From Lysobacter sp. (GTDB lineage: Bacteria; Pseudomonadota; Gammaproteobacteria; Xanthomonadales; Xanthomonadaceae), in NCBI GenBank assembly GCA_019634715.1, contig JAHCAU010000009.1, forward strand, positions 142,249 through 206,248: 64,000 bases of DNA. Direction: 5' to 3'. Every line of letters begins with the position of its first letter. The first letter of the stretch is position 1. The translations under genes were made by a program, and so were the position numbers. This document shows positions 54,531-63,774 of this stretch, one piece after another. A model generated the notes under the pieces. That model was not told where the DNA came from. It saw only the letters and a program-made list of their open reading frames with translations, and did not search any database.

Positions 54531-57395
54531 TCATTCGCCCGCATGCCCGGCGGCAGGCAGGGCGGGGGCGGCCTCGTCGACGCCGAGTCCGAACGCCGCG
54601 CAGGCCTCGCGCACGACGGCACGCGCGGCCTCCAGCGTGTCGGTCGGCGCGACGATGCGCGCGCGGCGGTCCAGGGTGCACATCAGGCCGGCGGTCACCA
54701 GCGCCTCGTGCGCGGCGCGCAGTGCGGCGGCGCGCGCATCGTCGAACAGTCCCTCGCCGCGCAGCGCGTCGATCAGGCCGGGCGTGTCGCGCGGCCGCAG
54801 CAGCGCGGTGCGCAGCGCGCCTTCGCGCAGCACGAGGTACTGCAGCAGGAATTCGAGGTCGACCAGGCCGCCGTCGCCCTGCTTGAGGTCGAAGCGCGCC
54901 GGGGTCGAACGATCCAGCTCGGCGCGCATGCGCGCACGCATCGCGCGCACGTCCTCGCTCAGCGCGGCGGGCTCTCGCGCACGGGCCAGGATCTGGTCGC
55001 GCACGCATTCCAGCGCCTCGCGCAGGGCGGTGTCGCCGGCGATGGCATGCGCGCGCACCAGCGCCTGGTGCTCCCAGGTCCAGGCGCGGTGGCGCTGGTA
55101 ATCCTCGAAGCGTTCCAGGGTCGATACCAGCAGCCCCTTGGCGCCGTCCGGGCGCAGGCGCACGTCGACGTCGTACAGCCGGCCCGCGCCGGTCGGCGCG
55201 CCGAGCAGGGCCACGATCTTCTGCGCCAGGCGCGCGCTCCAGCGCGCGGCGTCGATCGGTCGCGCGCCCTCGGACACCGCGTCGGCCGGTGCGTCGTAGA
55301 CGAAGACCACGTCGAGGTCCGAGCCGAAGCCGAGCTCGCGCCCGCCGAGGCTGCCGTAGCCCAGCACCGCGAACGCCGCCTGCGGCATGCGCCCGTGCTG
55401 CGCATCGAGTTCGCGCAACGCCAGCGTGCAGACCGCGCCGAGGATGGCCTCGGCCAGCGCGGCAAGCATGCGTGCGCTGGCGACGCCGTCCTGGCGGCCG
55501 TCGAGGCAGGCCAGCGCGATGCGGAAGCCGAAGGCCTGCCGCACTTCGTTCAAGGCCAGCAGCGCGGCTTCGGAGTCGTCCTGCTGCAGCGCCTGGGCGC
55601 AGGCCCGGGCGAACTCCCCGGGCTGCGGCAACGGGCCGGCGACGCGCATGTCGAGCAGTTCGTCGAGCAGCAGCGGATGCGCGGCCAGGCGCTCGCCGAG
55701 CAGCGCGCTGCGCGCGAGCACGTCGACGAGGCGGGTCAGCGCGGCGGGCTGTTCGTCGAGCAGGGCCAGGTAGCTGGCGCGGCGCAGGATGGCATGCAGC
55801 ACCGCGAGCAGGCGGCGCAGGGCGAGCAGCGGTTCCGCGGATGCGGCGACCGTCGACATGAACACCGGCATCAGGCGGTCGAGGCGGCCGCGCGCGGCGT
55901 CGGACAGGTCGCGCACGCCGGGCGCGCGCGCGAAATCGCGCAGCGCCTGATCCACCGCGTCGATATCGGCGAAACCGGCATCGACGAGCGCATCGCGTGG
56001 CACGTCCTCGCCGCCGTCGCGCAGCGCGCGCCAGTACAGGACCAGCGCATCGGGCTGCGCGGCACGCTGGCGCGGCGCGAGCAGGGCACCGAACTCGCGG
56101 CCGACGCGCTCGCGATGCGCCTGCAGGCGCGCATGCAGCGCCTGCCAGTCGGCTTCGCCGAGGCTGCGCGCCAGCCGTTCGCGTTCGAGCGGATCCTCGG
56201 GCAATCGCTGGGTCTGCGCGTCGCGCAGCATCTGCAGGCGGTTCTCCAGCACGCGCAGGAAGCGATACGCGGCCAGCATCGCCTCGCACGCGGCTTCGTC
56301 GAGGTGGCGGGCGTCGCGCAGCGCGCGCAGCGCGATCTGCAGGCGGCGCTCGCGCAGCGCAGGCTCGCGGCCGCCGCGGATCAGTTGCAGCGCCTGCGCC
56401 AGGAATTCGACTTCGCGGATGCCGCCCGGCCCGCGCTTGATGTCGTCGGCGAGGTCCTTGCGCGCGACCTCGGCGGCGATGGTCGCCTTCATCTCGCGCA
56501 GGCCGTCGAGCGCGCCGTAGTCCAGATAGCGGCGATAGACGAACGGGCGCAGCACGTCGAGGAAACGTTCGCCGGCTGCGATGTCGCCGGCCACCGCGCG
56601 CGCCTTCTGCCAGGCGTAGCGTTCCCAGTCGCGGCCATCGCGCTGGAAGTACTGCTCCATCGCGGAAAAACTCAGGGCGATGCGTCCGGCGCTGCCGAAC
56701 GGGCGCAGGCGCAGGTCGACGCGATGGCAGAAGCCTTCGGCGGTGACTTCGTCGAGCAGCTTCGCCAGTTGCTGGCCGAGCCGCGCGAAATAATCCTCGG
56801 CGGCGAGCGCGCGCGTGCCATCGCTGTCGCCGTCGTGTTCGTAGGCATAGACCAGGTCGATGTCGGAACTGAAGTTCAGTTCGCCGCCGCCGAGCTTGCC
56901 CAGCGCATACACGACCAGCCGCACCGGATGGCCCTCGGCATCGCGCACGGTACCGAAACGCTGCACGAACTCGGCTTCCAGCGCCTCCAGGGCGGTCTGC
57001 AGGCAGGCTTCGGCCAGTTGCGACACCCCGGCGAGCGTCTCGTCCAGCGTGTCCAGGCCCTGCACGTCGCGCCAGATCAGGCGCACGGATTCGGCGCGAC
57101 GGTGGCGGCGCAGCAGCAGGCTCCAGTCGCTGCGCAGGCCCGGATCGAGCAGCGGCGGCGGTGCCGGCCGCGTGCCGTCGTCGGCCAGCAGGCCCGGCAG
57201 CAGCGCGGGCTGCTGCACGCAGACATCGATCGCGAAATCGCTGGCCAGCGCGAGCGCACGCACCCGTGCGTGCGCGTCGGCGTCGTCGAGCGGCAAGCCG
57301 GGCAGCGCGTGGCGCAATCGCGTCAGCGCACGCTCGACCAGGGCGTCGAGCGGGGCGTCGACTGAGGCGACGCGGGCGTCGGGGGTCTCGTTCAT
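54531..57395 (-). CDS. glnE: Bifunctional glutamine synthetase adenylyltransferase/adenylyl-removing enzyme
   Basis: 954 aa. Two nucleotidyltransferase domains are visible, each with the GS...DxD pattern: [18 protein letters not shown] (removase half) and [19 protein letters not shown] (adenylylase half), each followed by a helical linker. Other landmarks are [13 protein letters not shown] and [17 protein letters not shown]. It switches glutamine synthetase activity in response to PII. The start at 57395 is the first Met consistent with the family; no strong SD is seen. Confidence 0.96.
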   Translation of the reverse strand: MNETPDARVASVDAPLDALVERALTRLRHALPGLPLDDADAHARVRALALASDFAIDVCVQQPALLPGLLADDGTRPAPPPLLDPGLRSDWSLLLRRHRRAESVRLIWRDVQGLDTLDETLAGVSQLAEACLQTALEALEAEFVQRFGTVRDAEGHPVRLVVYALGKLGGGELNFSSDIDLVYAYEHDGDSDGTRALAAEDYFARLGQQLAKLLDEVTAEGFCHRVDLRLRPFGSAGRIALSFSAMEQYFQRDGRDWERYAWQKARAVAGDIAAGERFLDVLRPFVYRRYLDYGALDGLREMKATIAAEVARKDLADDIKRGPGGIREVEFLAQALQLIRGGREPALRERRLQIALRALRDARHLDEAACEAMLAAYRFLRVLENRLQMLRDAQTQRLPEDPLERERLARSLGEADWQALHARLQAHRERVGREFGALLAPRQRAAQPDALVLYWRALRDGGEDVPRDALVDAGFADIDAVDQALRDFARAPGVRDLSDAARGRLDRLMPVFMSTVAASAEPLLALRRLLAVLHAILRRASYLALLDEQPAALTRLVDVLARSALLGERLAAHPLLLDELLDMRVAGPLPQPGEFARACAQALQQDDSEAALLALNEVRQAFGFRIALACLDGRQDGVASARMLAALAEAILGAVCTLALRELDAQHGRMPQAAFAVLGYGSLGGRELGFGSDLDVVFVYDAPADAVSEGARPIDAARWSARLAQKIVALLGAPTGAGRLYDVDVRLRPDGAKGLLVSTLERFEDYQRHRAWTWEHQALVRAHAIAGDTALREALECVRDQILARAREPAALSEDVRAMRARMRAELDRSTPARFDLKQGDGGLVDLEFLLQYLVLREGALRTALLRPRDTPGLIDALRGEGLFDDARAAALRAAHEALVTAGLMCTLDRRARIVAPTDTLEAARAVVREACAAFGLGVDEAAPALPAAGHAGE

Positions 57396-57894
57396 GCCCG
57401 GATTGTGGCATCCCGGACCGGCCTGTCCGCAGAAGTAAAAAGCCCGCCCCGGTCGAACCGGTAGCGGGCCTGCTCCCTCCCCCACGTCGGGATGCCGGCG
57501 CATCCTGAAGGAAGGCTGAGGGCAACGCACGCTGCAGTGCAAAATAGGACTCCGCAGTTCAGCAATTGCGCGAAATCGGCGACTGTTCCGTCCACGATCG
57601 CCTCCACAGATCTCGTGACGATGGCGCACACGAAGACGCGACGACACCGCAGGACATGCGTCGGCGTACTCCGTTCGATGCATGAAATCGCAACACAGGA
57701 ACAGCGGCTTGCACGACGATCACGACCGTCGTCACGGATCGGCATACGCGTGGCCCGCGCATGCCTGCACGCGCGATGCATCGCGGACGGAAACGCTTGC
57801 ATGCAGCGGATCCCTGCGGCATCCCGCGCGCGGATCGAGGCGTGTTGCGCGAGCGACGCTGCGCGACTTGCGCGGGCCGCGTCTGCGTTGCGGG
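57396..57894. other. 499-base gene-poor interval between glnE and luxR-type gene
   Basis: No gene with supportable features is seen on either strand. A terminator-like hairpin (57442-57469) sits at its left end on the minus strand, over 400 bases past the LuxR-type stop. So the interval is either a long 3' untranslated region or contains a separate small RNA. The stretch 57600-57880 is rich in GATGC/GCATG and ACGATC motifs. Confidence 0.4.
57442..57469 (-). terminator. Rho-independent terminator
   Basis: On the minus strand GCCCGC and GCGGGC enclose an inner CCGGT-CGA-ACCGG stem and are followed by TTTTTAC. It could terminate the LuxR-type transcript or an unannotated small RNA. Confidence 0.7.
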
Positions 57895-58593
57895 CTACAG
57901 CAGCCCGGCCCTGCGCGCTTCATGCAGCGCCTGCGGCAGGCTGTTCACCGACAGCTTGTCGTAGAGCCGACGCACGTGGGTGTAGACGGTCGACACCTGC
58001 ACCCCCATCAGCCGCGCCGCCTGCGTGAACGTGCAGCCCTGGTTGGCCAGTGCGATGATTTCGCGTTCGCGCGCGGTCAGGCGGATGCTGGTCGGCGCGC
58101 GGCCGGGCATGGCCGGGGTTTCGCCGCGCGCGTGCGCGATCAGTTCCTGCGCCGCGGTCGCGGTCAGCGCTGGCGCTCCGGCCATGGCGGCCTGCAGCGC
58201 ACGCATCAGATCATCGCGGCCATCGTGGAGGTACAGCACGCCGGCCGCACCGGCCGCCACGGCGGGAAGGGTCGCACCGCGGCTGCCGCAGGCGCAGATG
58301 GCGAGGCGAAGCCCGGTCGTTCCGGCGATGCGTTGCAGGCCGGCCTCAGGCGCCTCGTCGCCGCCCACCGACACCAGGCACGGGCCGGCGACATCCGCCG
58401 GGGCGTCGTGCGCCGCGATCCGCGTCATCGGCAGGCAGGCATGGAGGGCTTCCACCAGCAGCGGCGGGAGGCCCGACTCGAAACCGACGGCCCGGATGCG
58501 CTGCCATCCGATCCGGGGCGCCATCGCCGCGCCATCCCCCGAAACCCGCGCACCATCCTCCAAGTCCCGCCGTGCCGTCGTCCCTGAATCCAT
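57895..58593 (-). CDS. LuxR-type response-regulator-like transcription factor
   Basis: 232 aa from the ATG at 58593 (GGAG nine bases upstream; ATG 58626 lacks an SD). The C-terminal LuxR helix-turn-helix (about 165-225) shows LTAREREIIALANQGCTFTQ and VSTVYTHVRRLYDKL. The N-terminal 140 residues have a receiver-like length and layout, but the conserved Asp pocket is not evident, so phosphorylation is doubtful. No cognate kinase is nearby. Target genes unknown. Confidence 0.88.
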   Translation of the reverse strand: MDSGTTARRDLEDGARVSGDGAAMAPRIGWQRIRAVGFESGLPPLLVEALHACLPMTRIAAHDAPADVAGPCLVSVGGDEAPEAGLQRIAGTTGLRLAICACGSRGATLPAVAAGAAGVLYLHDGRDDLMRALQAAMAGAPALTATAAQELIAHARGETPAMPGRAPTSIRLTAREREIIALANQGCTFTQAARLMGVQVSTVYTHVRRLYDKLSVNSLPQALHEARRAGLL

Positions 58594-58910
58594 GCCGCAT
58601 CGCTCCGTGCGTCCGTGTCTGGTCATCGTCGTCGTCGCATCGGGATCCGCCAGCCTGCGGATCCGCGCCCCCTCTCCCTGGAGGACGCGCCCGGGAGGCC
58701 GGCCCGGTCAACATGCACCGGCAGCGGTCCCGACATGCGCTTCGAACACCCGCCCCATCCTATGCGCGCGACCGCTCGCGCGCAGGCGCGAACCGGGGGC
58801 GATTCCGGGACGAAATCGCTCCGGGCCGCATGGCGCGGGCGTTCGCGGCACCACGGAAAAGCCCCGCGTCGCCGCGGGGCTCGTTCGTGTGCGTCCCCTC
58901 GTCCGCCGGA
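58594..58910. other. Intergenic region upstream of the LuxR-type gene
   Basis: No gene is seen. It contains the S9 peptidase terminator at 58861-58880 and presumably the LuxR-type promoter, which could not be pinned down. Confidence 0.4.
58861..58880 (-). terminator. Rho-independent terminator of the S9 peptidase gene
   Basis: GCCCCGCG (58861-58868) pairs with CGCGGGGC (58873-58880) over TCGC. On the minus strand it is followed by TTTTCC. It lies 31 bases past the stop codon. Confidence 0.85.
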
Positions 58911-61013
58911 TCAGGACTTCGGCGGGTTGTGCGTGTCGAACCAGGCCTTGACCTGCTGGTACCAGAAGACCGAGTTCTGCGGCTTGAGGATCCAGTGGTT
59001 CTCGTTGGGGTAGTAGACCAGCCGGGTCGGCACGCCCTTGTTGAGCAGGGTGTGGTACAGCTCCAGGCCGTGGTTCACCGGCACGCGCAGGTCGGTCTGG
59101 CCATGGACGACCAGGGTCGGGGTCCTGAAGTTCGCCGCGGCCAGATGCGGCGAGTTGCGCTCCAGCACCTCGCGATTGCCCGGTTCCCAGAAACCGCCGA
59201 AGCGCGGCACCTCGGCCGAGAAATCCGCGGCGTACTGCGAGTACAGGTTGTACACCGCGGCATGCGCGACCAGCGCCTTGAACGGGTGCTCGCGGCCCAG
59301 CAGCACGGTCGTGAGGTAACCGCCGTAGCTGCCGCCACCGGCGACCATGCGCTCGCGGTCGATCCAGGGCTGCGCCTGGAACCACTCGGCCGCCTTGATC
59401 ACGTCCTGGTAGGGCTGCTCGGCCCATTCGGGATTGATCGAATCGGCGAAGTCCTGACCGAAGCCGGAGCTGCCGTGGAAGTTCGGCCAGGCGGTGACGT
59501 AGCCCCAGTTGCCGAAGACCTGGGCGTTCCAGCGGAAGGCCATGCCGTCGGTGATGGCGTTGTGCGGGCCGCCGTGGATCAGCATGAAGAACGGGTACTT
59601 CTTCGATTTGTCGAAGCCCGGCGGGTAATTCACCCACATCTGGATGTCGGCGCCGTTCGCGCCCTTGTAGGTCACCGATTCGTAGGTGCCCAGGTCGGTG
59701 GCGGCGAGCAGGTCGTCGTTGATGGTCGACAGCCTGGTCGACGCGCCGGTCTTCGCGTCGATGCGCACCAGGGTCGGCGGCTCGACGAAGCTTTCGCGCA
59801 GGCCGAACAGACGGCCGTCCGCGGCGATGGCCAGCGAACCGTGCGAGCGTTCGGCAGTGACCTTGCGGGGCGCGCCGTCCAGCGGCAGCTCGTAGACGCG
59901 CACGGTGCCGGCATCGTCGATCGCGCCGAACAGGCGACGGCCGTCGGCGGCCCAGACCAGGCCGCCGGCGCTGCGATCCCAGTCCGTGAACAGCTCGCGC
60001 GTCGTGCCGGCCTTGCGGTCGTGCAGCATGAGTCGGCCCTTGTCGGCGTAGAAGCCGCGGATGCGCTGCTGCACGAAGCTCAGATGGCGCCCGTCCGGGC
60101 TGTACAGCGGCGAGCCGTCGCCGGCCGGGTTGCCGGCGGTGAGGTTGCGCGCCTGCTTGCCGCCGCTGCCATCGGCGCCGATGGCGACGACGAAGACATC
60201 GTTGTTGCTGCGGTTGATCGCAGGATCCGAATCGGCGACGAAGGCCAGTTCGCGGCCATCGGGCGACACCGCGAAGTGACCACCCGCGCCCTGCACCGAG
60301 CCGCGCGGCAACTGATGGCCCGTGGGCTGGGTGAGCGGCCGGATCGTCGGCAGTTCGCCGTTCGCCCCCGTCGCCGCCGCATCGAAAGCGACCGAAAACA
60401 CGTGGAACTGGCGCTCGTCGAGGTACTGGTCCCAGGCCGTCACCGAACCGCTGTCCCAGACCATGCCGGTCATCTTGCGGTCCTTGCGCTCGTCGAGGCG
60501 CTTGCCCTGTTCGGCCAGTGGCAGGTCGGCGAACACCCGCGACACGAAGGCCAGGCGCTTGCCATCCTCGAACCACTTCGGACTCTGCACGCCGGTCGCC
60601 AGCTTCGTCAGCCGGCGGGCCTCGCCGCCGCCCAGCGGCATCACGTACAGCTGCGGCGCCTTGTCGTCGCCGCGCTGCGAGGTGAAGGCCACGTACTTGC
60701 CGTCCGGGCTGATCGCGGGCGAACCGTCGCTGGCGCTTCCGGTGGTGAACGCACGCTGCCCGCCGCCATCCGCATTCCAGATCCACAGCGAGGTGTAGGC
60801 CTTGTCCTCGTCCATCGCGAACCGGGTGACCGGCGCGATGAGCGTGCGCCCGTCGCGCGACACCGTCGGCGCGCCGATGCGCTGGAGCTGCCAGCTGCGC
60901 TCGATCGTGAACGGCTCCTTCTTCGCCTGCGCCATCGCTGCAGGCAGCAGCACCGCCTGCGCACCGACGCAGGCCAGCGCCAGCAGCGCGACCGCCATGT
61001 TTCGCATCACCAT
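58911..61013 (-). CDS. Secreted S9 family prolyl oligopeptidase-type peptidase
   Basis: 700 aa from the ATG at 61013 (GGAGG five bases upstream). A signal peptide (about 5-27) precedes a seven-bladed beta-propeller of WD40-like repeats (SPAISPDGKYVAFTS, GSPLYSPDGRHLSFV) and a C-terminal alpha/beta hydrolase. The catalytic Ser is about residue 562 in GGGSYGGY, the Asp in HGQTDLRVP and the His in NENHW. It belongs to the dipeptidyl aminopeptidase/acylaminoacyl peptidase group and likely degrades peptides in the periplasm. Confidence 0.94.
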   Translation of the reverse strand: MVMRNMAVALLALACVGAQAVLLPAAMAQAKKEPFTIERSWQLQRIGAPTVSRDGRTLIAPVTRFAMDEDKAYTSLWIWNADGGGQRAFTTGSASDGSPAISPDGKYVAFTSQRGDDKAPQLYVMPLGGGEARRLTKLATGVQSPKWFEDGKRLAFVSRVFADLPLAEQGKRLDERKDRKMTGMVWDSGSVTAWDQYLDERQFHVFSVAFDAAATGANGELPTIRPLTQPTGHQLPRGSVQGAGGHFAVSPDGRELAFVADSDPAINRSNNDVFVVAIGADGSGGKQARNLTAGNPAGDGSPLYSPDGRHLSFVQQRIRGFYADKGRLMLHDRKAGTTRELFTDWDRSAGGLVWAADGRRLFGAIDDAGTVRVYELPLDGAPRKVTAERSHGSLAIAADGRLFGLRESFVEPPTLVRIDAKTGASTRLSTINDDLLAATDLGTYESVTYKGANGADIQMWVNYPPGFDKSKKYPFFMLIHGGPHNAITDGMAFRWNAQVFGNWGYVTAWPNFHGSSGFGQDFADSINPEWAEQPYQDVIKAAEWFQAQPWIDRERMVAGGGSYGGYLTTVLLGREHPFKALVAHAAVYNLYSQYAADFSAEVPRFGGFWEPGNREVLERNSPHLAAANFRTPTLVVHGQTDLRVPVNHGLELYHTLLNKGVPTRLVYYPNENHWILKPQNSVFWYQQVKAWFDTHNPPKS

Positions 61014-61165
61014 CACACCCTCCGGAATACATGCCATCGTGTCGTCGTCCGCGCGGCCATTGCGGCGCGGACCCCGACAGCATGATGCCGCAGGCACCGA
61101 GGTGGGCCACAGTGCCGGAAGATGCCCGGATGCAGGCAAGGACGGCAAAGCATCGCCTGCAGAAG

Positions 61166-61195
61166 CCGAAGGCCCTGCGCGAGCAGGGCCTTCGG
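61166..61195 (-). terminator. Terminator-like hairpin
   Basis: CCGAAGGCCCTGC (61166-61178) pairs perfectly with GCAGGGCCTTCGG (61183-61195), followed on the minus strand by CTTCT. It lies 27 bases past the stop of the secreted protein gene at 61222-62787 and probably ends its transcript. Confidence 0.6.
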
Positions 61196-61221
61196 GACGA
61201 AGCGGAAGCGCTGCGGACGGA

Positions 61222-62787
61222 TCAGATCGGGCAGGACGCAGCCGAGGAGCGCACCAGCATGCCGGCGGGGATCGAGATCAGCCCGGGGATGAAGTTCTGC
61301 ACCCCCCAGCTCACCGTCCGGTTGGCGCTGGACGTACCGAGCACGCGCTCGGCCAGCACGGTTTCGGTGACGCGGCCGGCCGGGATGTACGGCGTGGTGT
61401 TCGTGGTGGTATTGCACTTGATGTAGGCACGGGTCACGGTCGACCCGGTCACGCCGGCGGTGGTGACCTTGAAATCGCCGTCGTAGTGGCGGGTGACCGC
61501 GCCGCCGGTGTAGGTGGCGCAGTTCTGGCCGCCCGGGTAGGCGGTGAACACCAGTTGCACCCGCATGCACGAGGCGCTGTTGTTGGTCACGTTGTAGGTG
61601 ACGTTGTACTCGGCGCCGTAGTTCGCCGTGGAGAACTTGTCGCTGTCGCGGTCGGCCTGGCGGCCGGCGGCGTACAGCGAGGTGTTGCTCGAGTAGTAGC
61701 GCAGCGCCAGCGGACGCTGGGCATCGCCCGAGGGCGAGGTCGGCGAACCGGCCGGCGGATCGCAGACGCCGCTGGGCATGGTGACCGGAGACGTACTCGC
61801 CGCACGCAGCAGGTTGGCCGGTGCCGCGAGGTAGCGGTAGCCGAAGGTCTGCCCGGTCGCGGTGAAGCTCACCGGCACCGTGCCGTTCCACTTGTTGAAC
61901 TGGTAGATGCCCGCCGGGCGACCCCAGCCCGTCCAGTTGTAGGTGCCGTCGGCATTCTGCGACTGTCGGTTGGTGCAGGGCGTCCCGCCGAAGATGTTGG
62001 TGCTGCCGTCGGCGTTGTAGGTGGTCGGCACGTTGCCCCAGGCATACAGCGACTTGCCCAGGTCGTTGGCCGCGGTGGCGGTGGTGATGGTGGCGGGTGC
62101 GGCGACCACGCGTGCGCGCAGGCAGCCGCTGGAGGCACGGAAGGTGATGCGCGCATCCAGCGACGCCCCCTTCGGCGTGCTGCCGCCGCGCAGTTGGAAG
62201 ATTTCGGTCGGTCCGGTGATCGTCTGCGGCGCCGAGGTCGGCACGTTGACGATCTTCGAGCCATGGACATTCCCCACCCAGCTCGGCATCGCGCCGGTGA
62301 CCAGCACGCGGGCCACCGAATAGCTCGGGCTGCGGCCCGGGTCGAGGGTGTAGGCCGGGTCGACGAGGATGTCGCGCTGCGAGATCGCGGCACCGTACGC
62401 GGTATAGGTGGCGCTCGTCCCGACCGGTTCCAGGATCAGGAAGATGCGGTCGACGCGCGCGTCGGTACCGGTCGGGTCGCCGAGGATGTGATGCATGTAG
62501 AACGAGAACTCGCGCATGCCGCCGCTGGCGCAGCCGCTGTCGAGCGTGGTGGCGCCGGTCAGGCGACGGGTGACCTTGCCCGGATCGACCGAGTTCATCG
62601 CATCCATGCCGAGCAGCAGGCCCGCGCGATTGACCGACTCGGGATTGTTGCTGACCAGGATCGGGGCGCCCTGCATGCTGCCGGGCAGCGGGTTGAGCTG
62701 CGAATAGGTCTGGGCCTGGGCGGTCGCGGCGGAGAGCAGCGCCGTCGCGGCGGCGAGCCGCAGCGTGGTGCGGAAGGATTCCTTCAT
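61222..62787 (-). CDS. Secreted DUF3370-like protein
   Basis: 521 aa with a signal peptide (about 1-25, cleavage after AQAQ). The start of the mature protein, LPGSMQGAPILVSNNPESVN followed by RAGLLL, resembles DUF3370 proteins, best known from cyanobacteria. The body is Thr/Ser/Asn-rich and beta-structured, with paired Cys throughout (SGCASGG, SGCLRAR, TPCTNR, SGVCDPP, ASCMRV, QNCATY, KCNTTT, ASCPI at the C-terminus). It is likely a surface or extracellular protein. Its role is unknown. Divergent from the secreted gene at 63223. Confidence 0.78.
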   Translation of the reverse strand: MKESFRTTLRLAAATALLSAATAQAQTYSQLNPLPGSMQGAPILVSNNPESVNRAGLLLGMDAMNSVDPGKVTRRLTGATTLDSGCASGGMREFSFYMHHILGDPTGTDARVDRIFLILEPVGTSATYTAYGAAISQRDILVDPAYTLDPGRSPSYSVARVLVTGAMPSWVGNVHGSKIVNVPTSAPQTITGPTEIFQLRGGSTPKGASLDARITFRASSGCLRARVVAAPATITTATAANDLGKSLYAWGNVPTTYNADGSTNIFGGTPCTNRQSQNADGTYNWTGWGRPAGIYQFNKWNGTVPVSFTATGQTFGYRYLAAPANLLRAASTSPVTMPSGVCDPPAGSPTSPSGDAQRPLALRYYSSNTSLYAAGRQADRDSDKFSTANYGAEYNVTYNVTNNSASCMRVQLVFTAYPGGQNCATYTGGAVTRHYDGDFKVTTAGVTGSTVTRAYIKCNTTTNTTPYIPAGRVTETVLAERVLGTSSANRTVSWGVQNFIPGLISIPAGMLVRSSAASCPI

Positions 62788-63222
62788 GTGAACGGTTCCA
62801 TGTTGGGCCGCGGCCATGGCGTGCGAAACGTCGGCGACCGCAGCGGACTCGAACGGCGATGATCGAGCGCCGGAGGTCGAGCGGCTCCGGCGCGGGCGGC
62901 ATCCTAGGCAGCGCCCCGCCTGCGAAGCGTGACCGGCGTCGGCATTGCGCGCGCAGAGAGATCTCTCGATGCAAGCGAGAGATTTCTGCAATCGATTGCA
63001 GCCGCCGCATGTGCGCGCGGGTCAGCCGCGGGCCTGGTCTCGCTCGCGTCGCCAGCGATCCGTGTACCCGGCAAGCGCAGACGCCCACCACCGGCCTGCG
63101 TCCTGCACTGTCGCGTTCCCGCGTTCGGAAGGAAAGCCGGCGGCCCCGCCAGCATCGCGGCGCATGTCGCGCAAGCGTACGATCGCCAGCGACCCTCACA
63201 CCGATACGCAAAGGACAGCGCC
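62788..63222. other. 435-base divergent intergenic region between two secreted protein genes
   Basis: No gene is seen. It holds a 12-bp palindrome GAGAGATCTCTC (62956-62967), a related half (GAGAGATTTCTG at about 62978-62989) and the 16-bp perfect palindrome at 62986-63001. It is probably a shared control region for the two divergent genes. Confidence 0.5.
62986..63001. promoter_or_regulatory. Perfect 16-bp palindrome, LacI-type operator candidate
   Basis: CTGCAATCGATTGCAG is perfectly palindromic with a central CG, the typical form of LacI/PurR-family operators. It lies about 200 bases from the start of the DUF3370-like gene and 220 from the other secreted gene. No LacI-family gene is in the window. 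Confidence 0.55.
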
Positions 63223-63729
63223 ATGCCCCATTCGTCGTTCATCCGTTTCGCCGCGCCCCTCGTCCTCGCGACCTGCGCCTTCGTCGCGCCGGATGCGCTG
63301 GCCCAATGCGCCGACGGCCTCACCGGCCGCCACGGCTGGTGGTCGGGCAACACCCTTCACCTGACGGGTTCCTACCATGGCTCGGACTGGCGGGTGCGCC
63401 CGGGCATCGACGCCCCCGGATACATGGTCCATGGGCCGTACGACACCCGGTTCGGACGCGGCGCGCACAAGGCCGACTACTACCTGCAGGTCGACGACAA
63501 CACGACCGCGCGCAACCGGGTCATCGCCTCGCTGAAGGTCTACACCCGCCAGGGCGGTCGCATCCTCGCCCAACGCGACCTGACGCGCCGCGACTTCCTC
63601 GCCGCGAACGCCTGGCAGTATTTCACGCTGCATTTCGAGAACCCCTGCTTCGAGCAGGTCGAGACGGCGATCTACTGGCACGGCAACGCCCAGCTCCTGT
63701 TCGGACAGGTCTTCATCGAGAAGCAGTGA
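63223..63729 (+). CDS. Secreted protein with carbohydrate-binding-like beta-sandwich
   Basis: 168 aa from the ATG at 63223 (AAAGGA upstream). The signal peptide covers about residues 1-27 (cleavage after ALAQ). The mature domain reads as a beta-sandwich: MVHGPYDTRFGRGAHKADYYLQVDD, RNRVIASLKVYTRQGGRIL, RDLTRRDFLAANAWQYFTLH, and the closing TAIYWHGNAQLLFGQVFIEK. The pattern GPY, then strand, R-D-L, D-F, then FENP and W-x-G-x-A-x-L resembles non-catalytic carbohydrate-binding modules. Two Cys (QCADG and NPCFE) may bridge. Substrate unknown. An IS element begins 45 bases after its stop. Confidence 0.75.
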   Translation: MPHSSFIRFAAPLVLATCAFVAPDALAQCADGLTGRHGWWSGNTLHLTGSYHGSDWRVRPGIDAPGYMVHGPYDTRFGRGAHKADYYLQVDDNTTARNRVIASLKVYTRQGGRILAQRDLTRRDFLAANAWQYFTLHFENPCFEQVETAIYWHGNAQLLFGQVFIEKQ

Positions 63730-63761
63730 TCGGCGCGGCAGCAGCGCCGCGCAAAGAAAAA

Positions 63762-63774
63762 CCCCGCCTCGCGG
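63762..63774 (+). terminator. Left half of a terminator split by an insertion sequence
   Basis: AAAAA precedes CCCCGCC-TCGC-GG, the left arm and loop of a common terminator form whose right arm would be GGCGGGG followed by T residues. The sequence instead switches to the IS end after GG at 63774. Confidence 0.5.

Noticed and set aside
57442..57469. GGTTCGA motif on the minus strand resembling a tRNA T-loop
   Set aside because: No D-arm, anticodon arm or acceptor stem can be formed; the sequence is a terminator hairpin followed by T residues.
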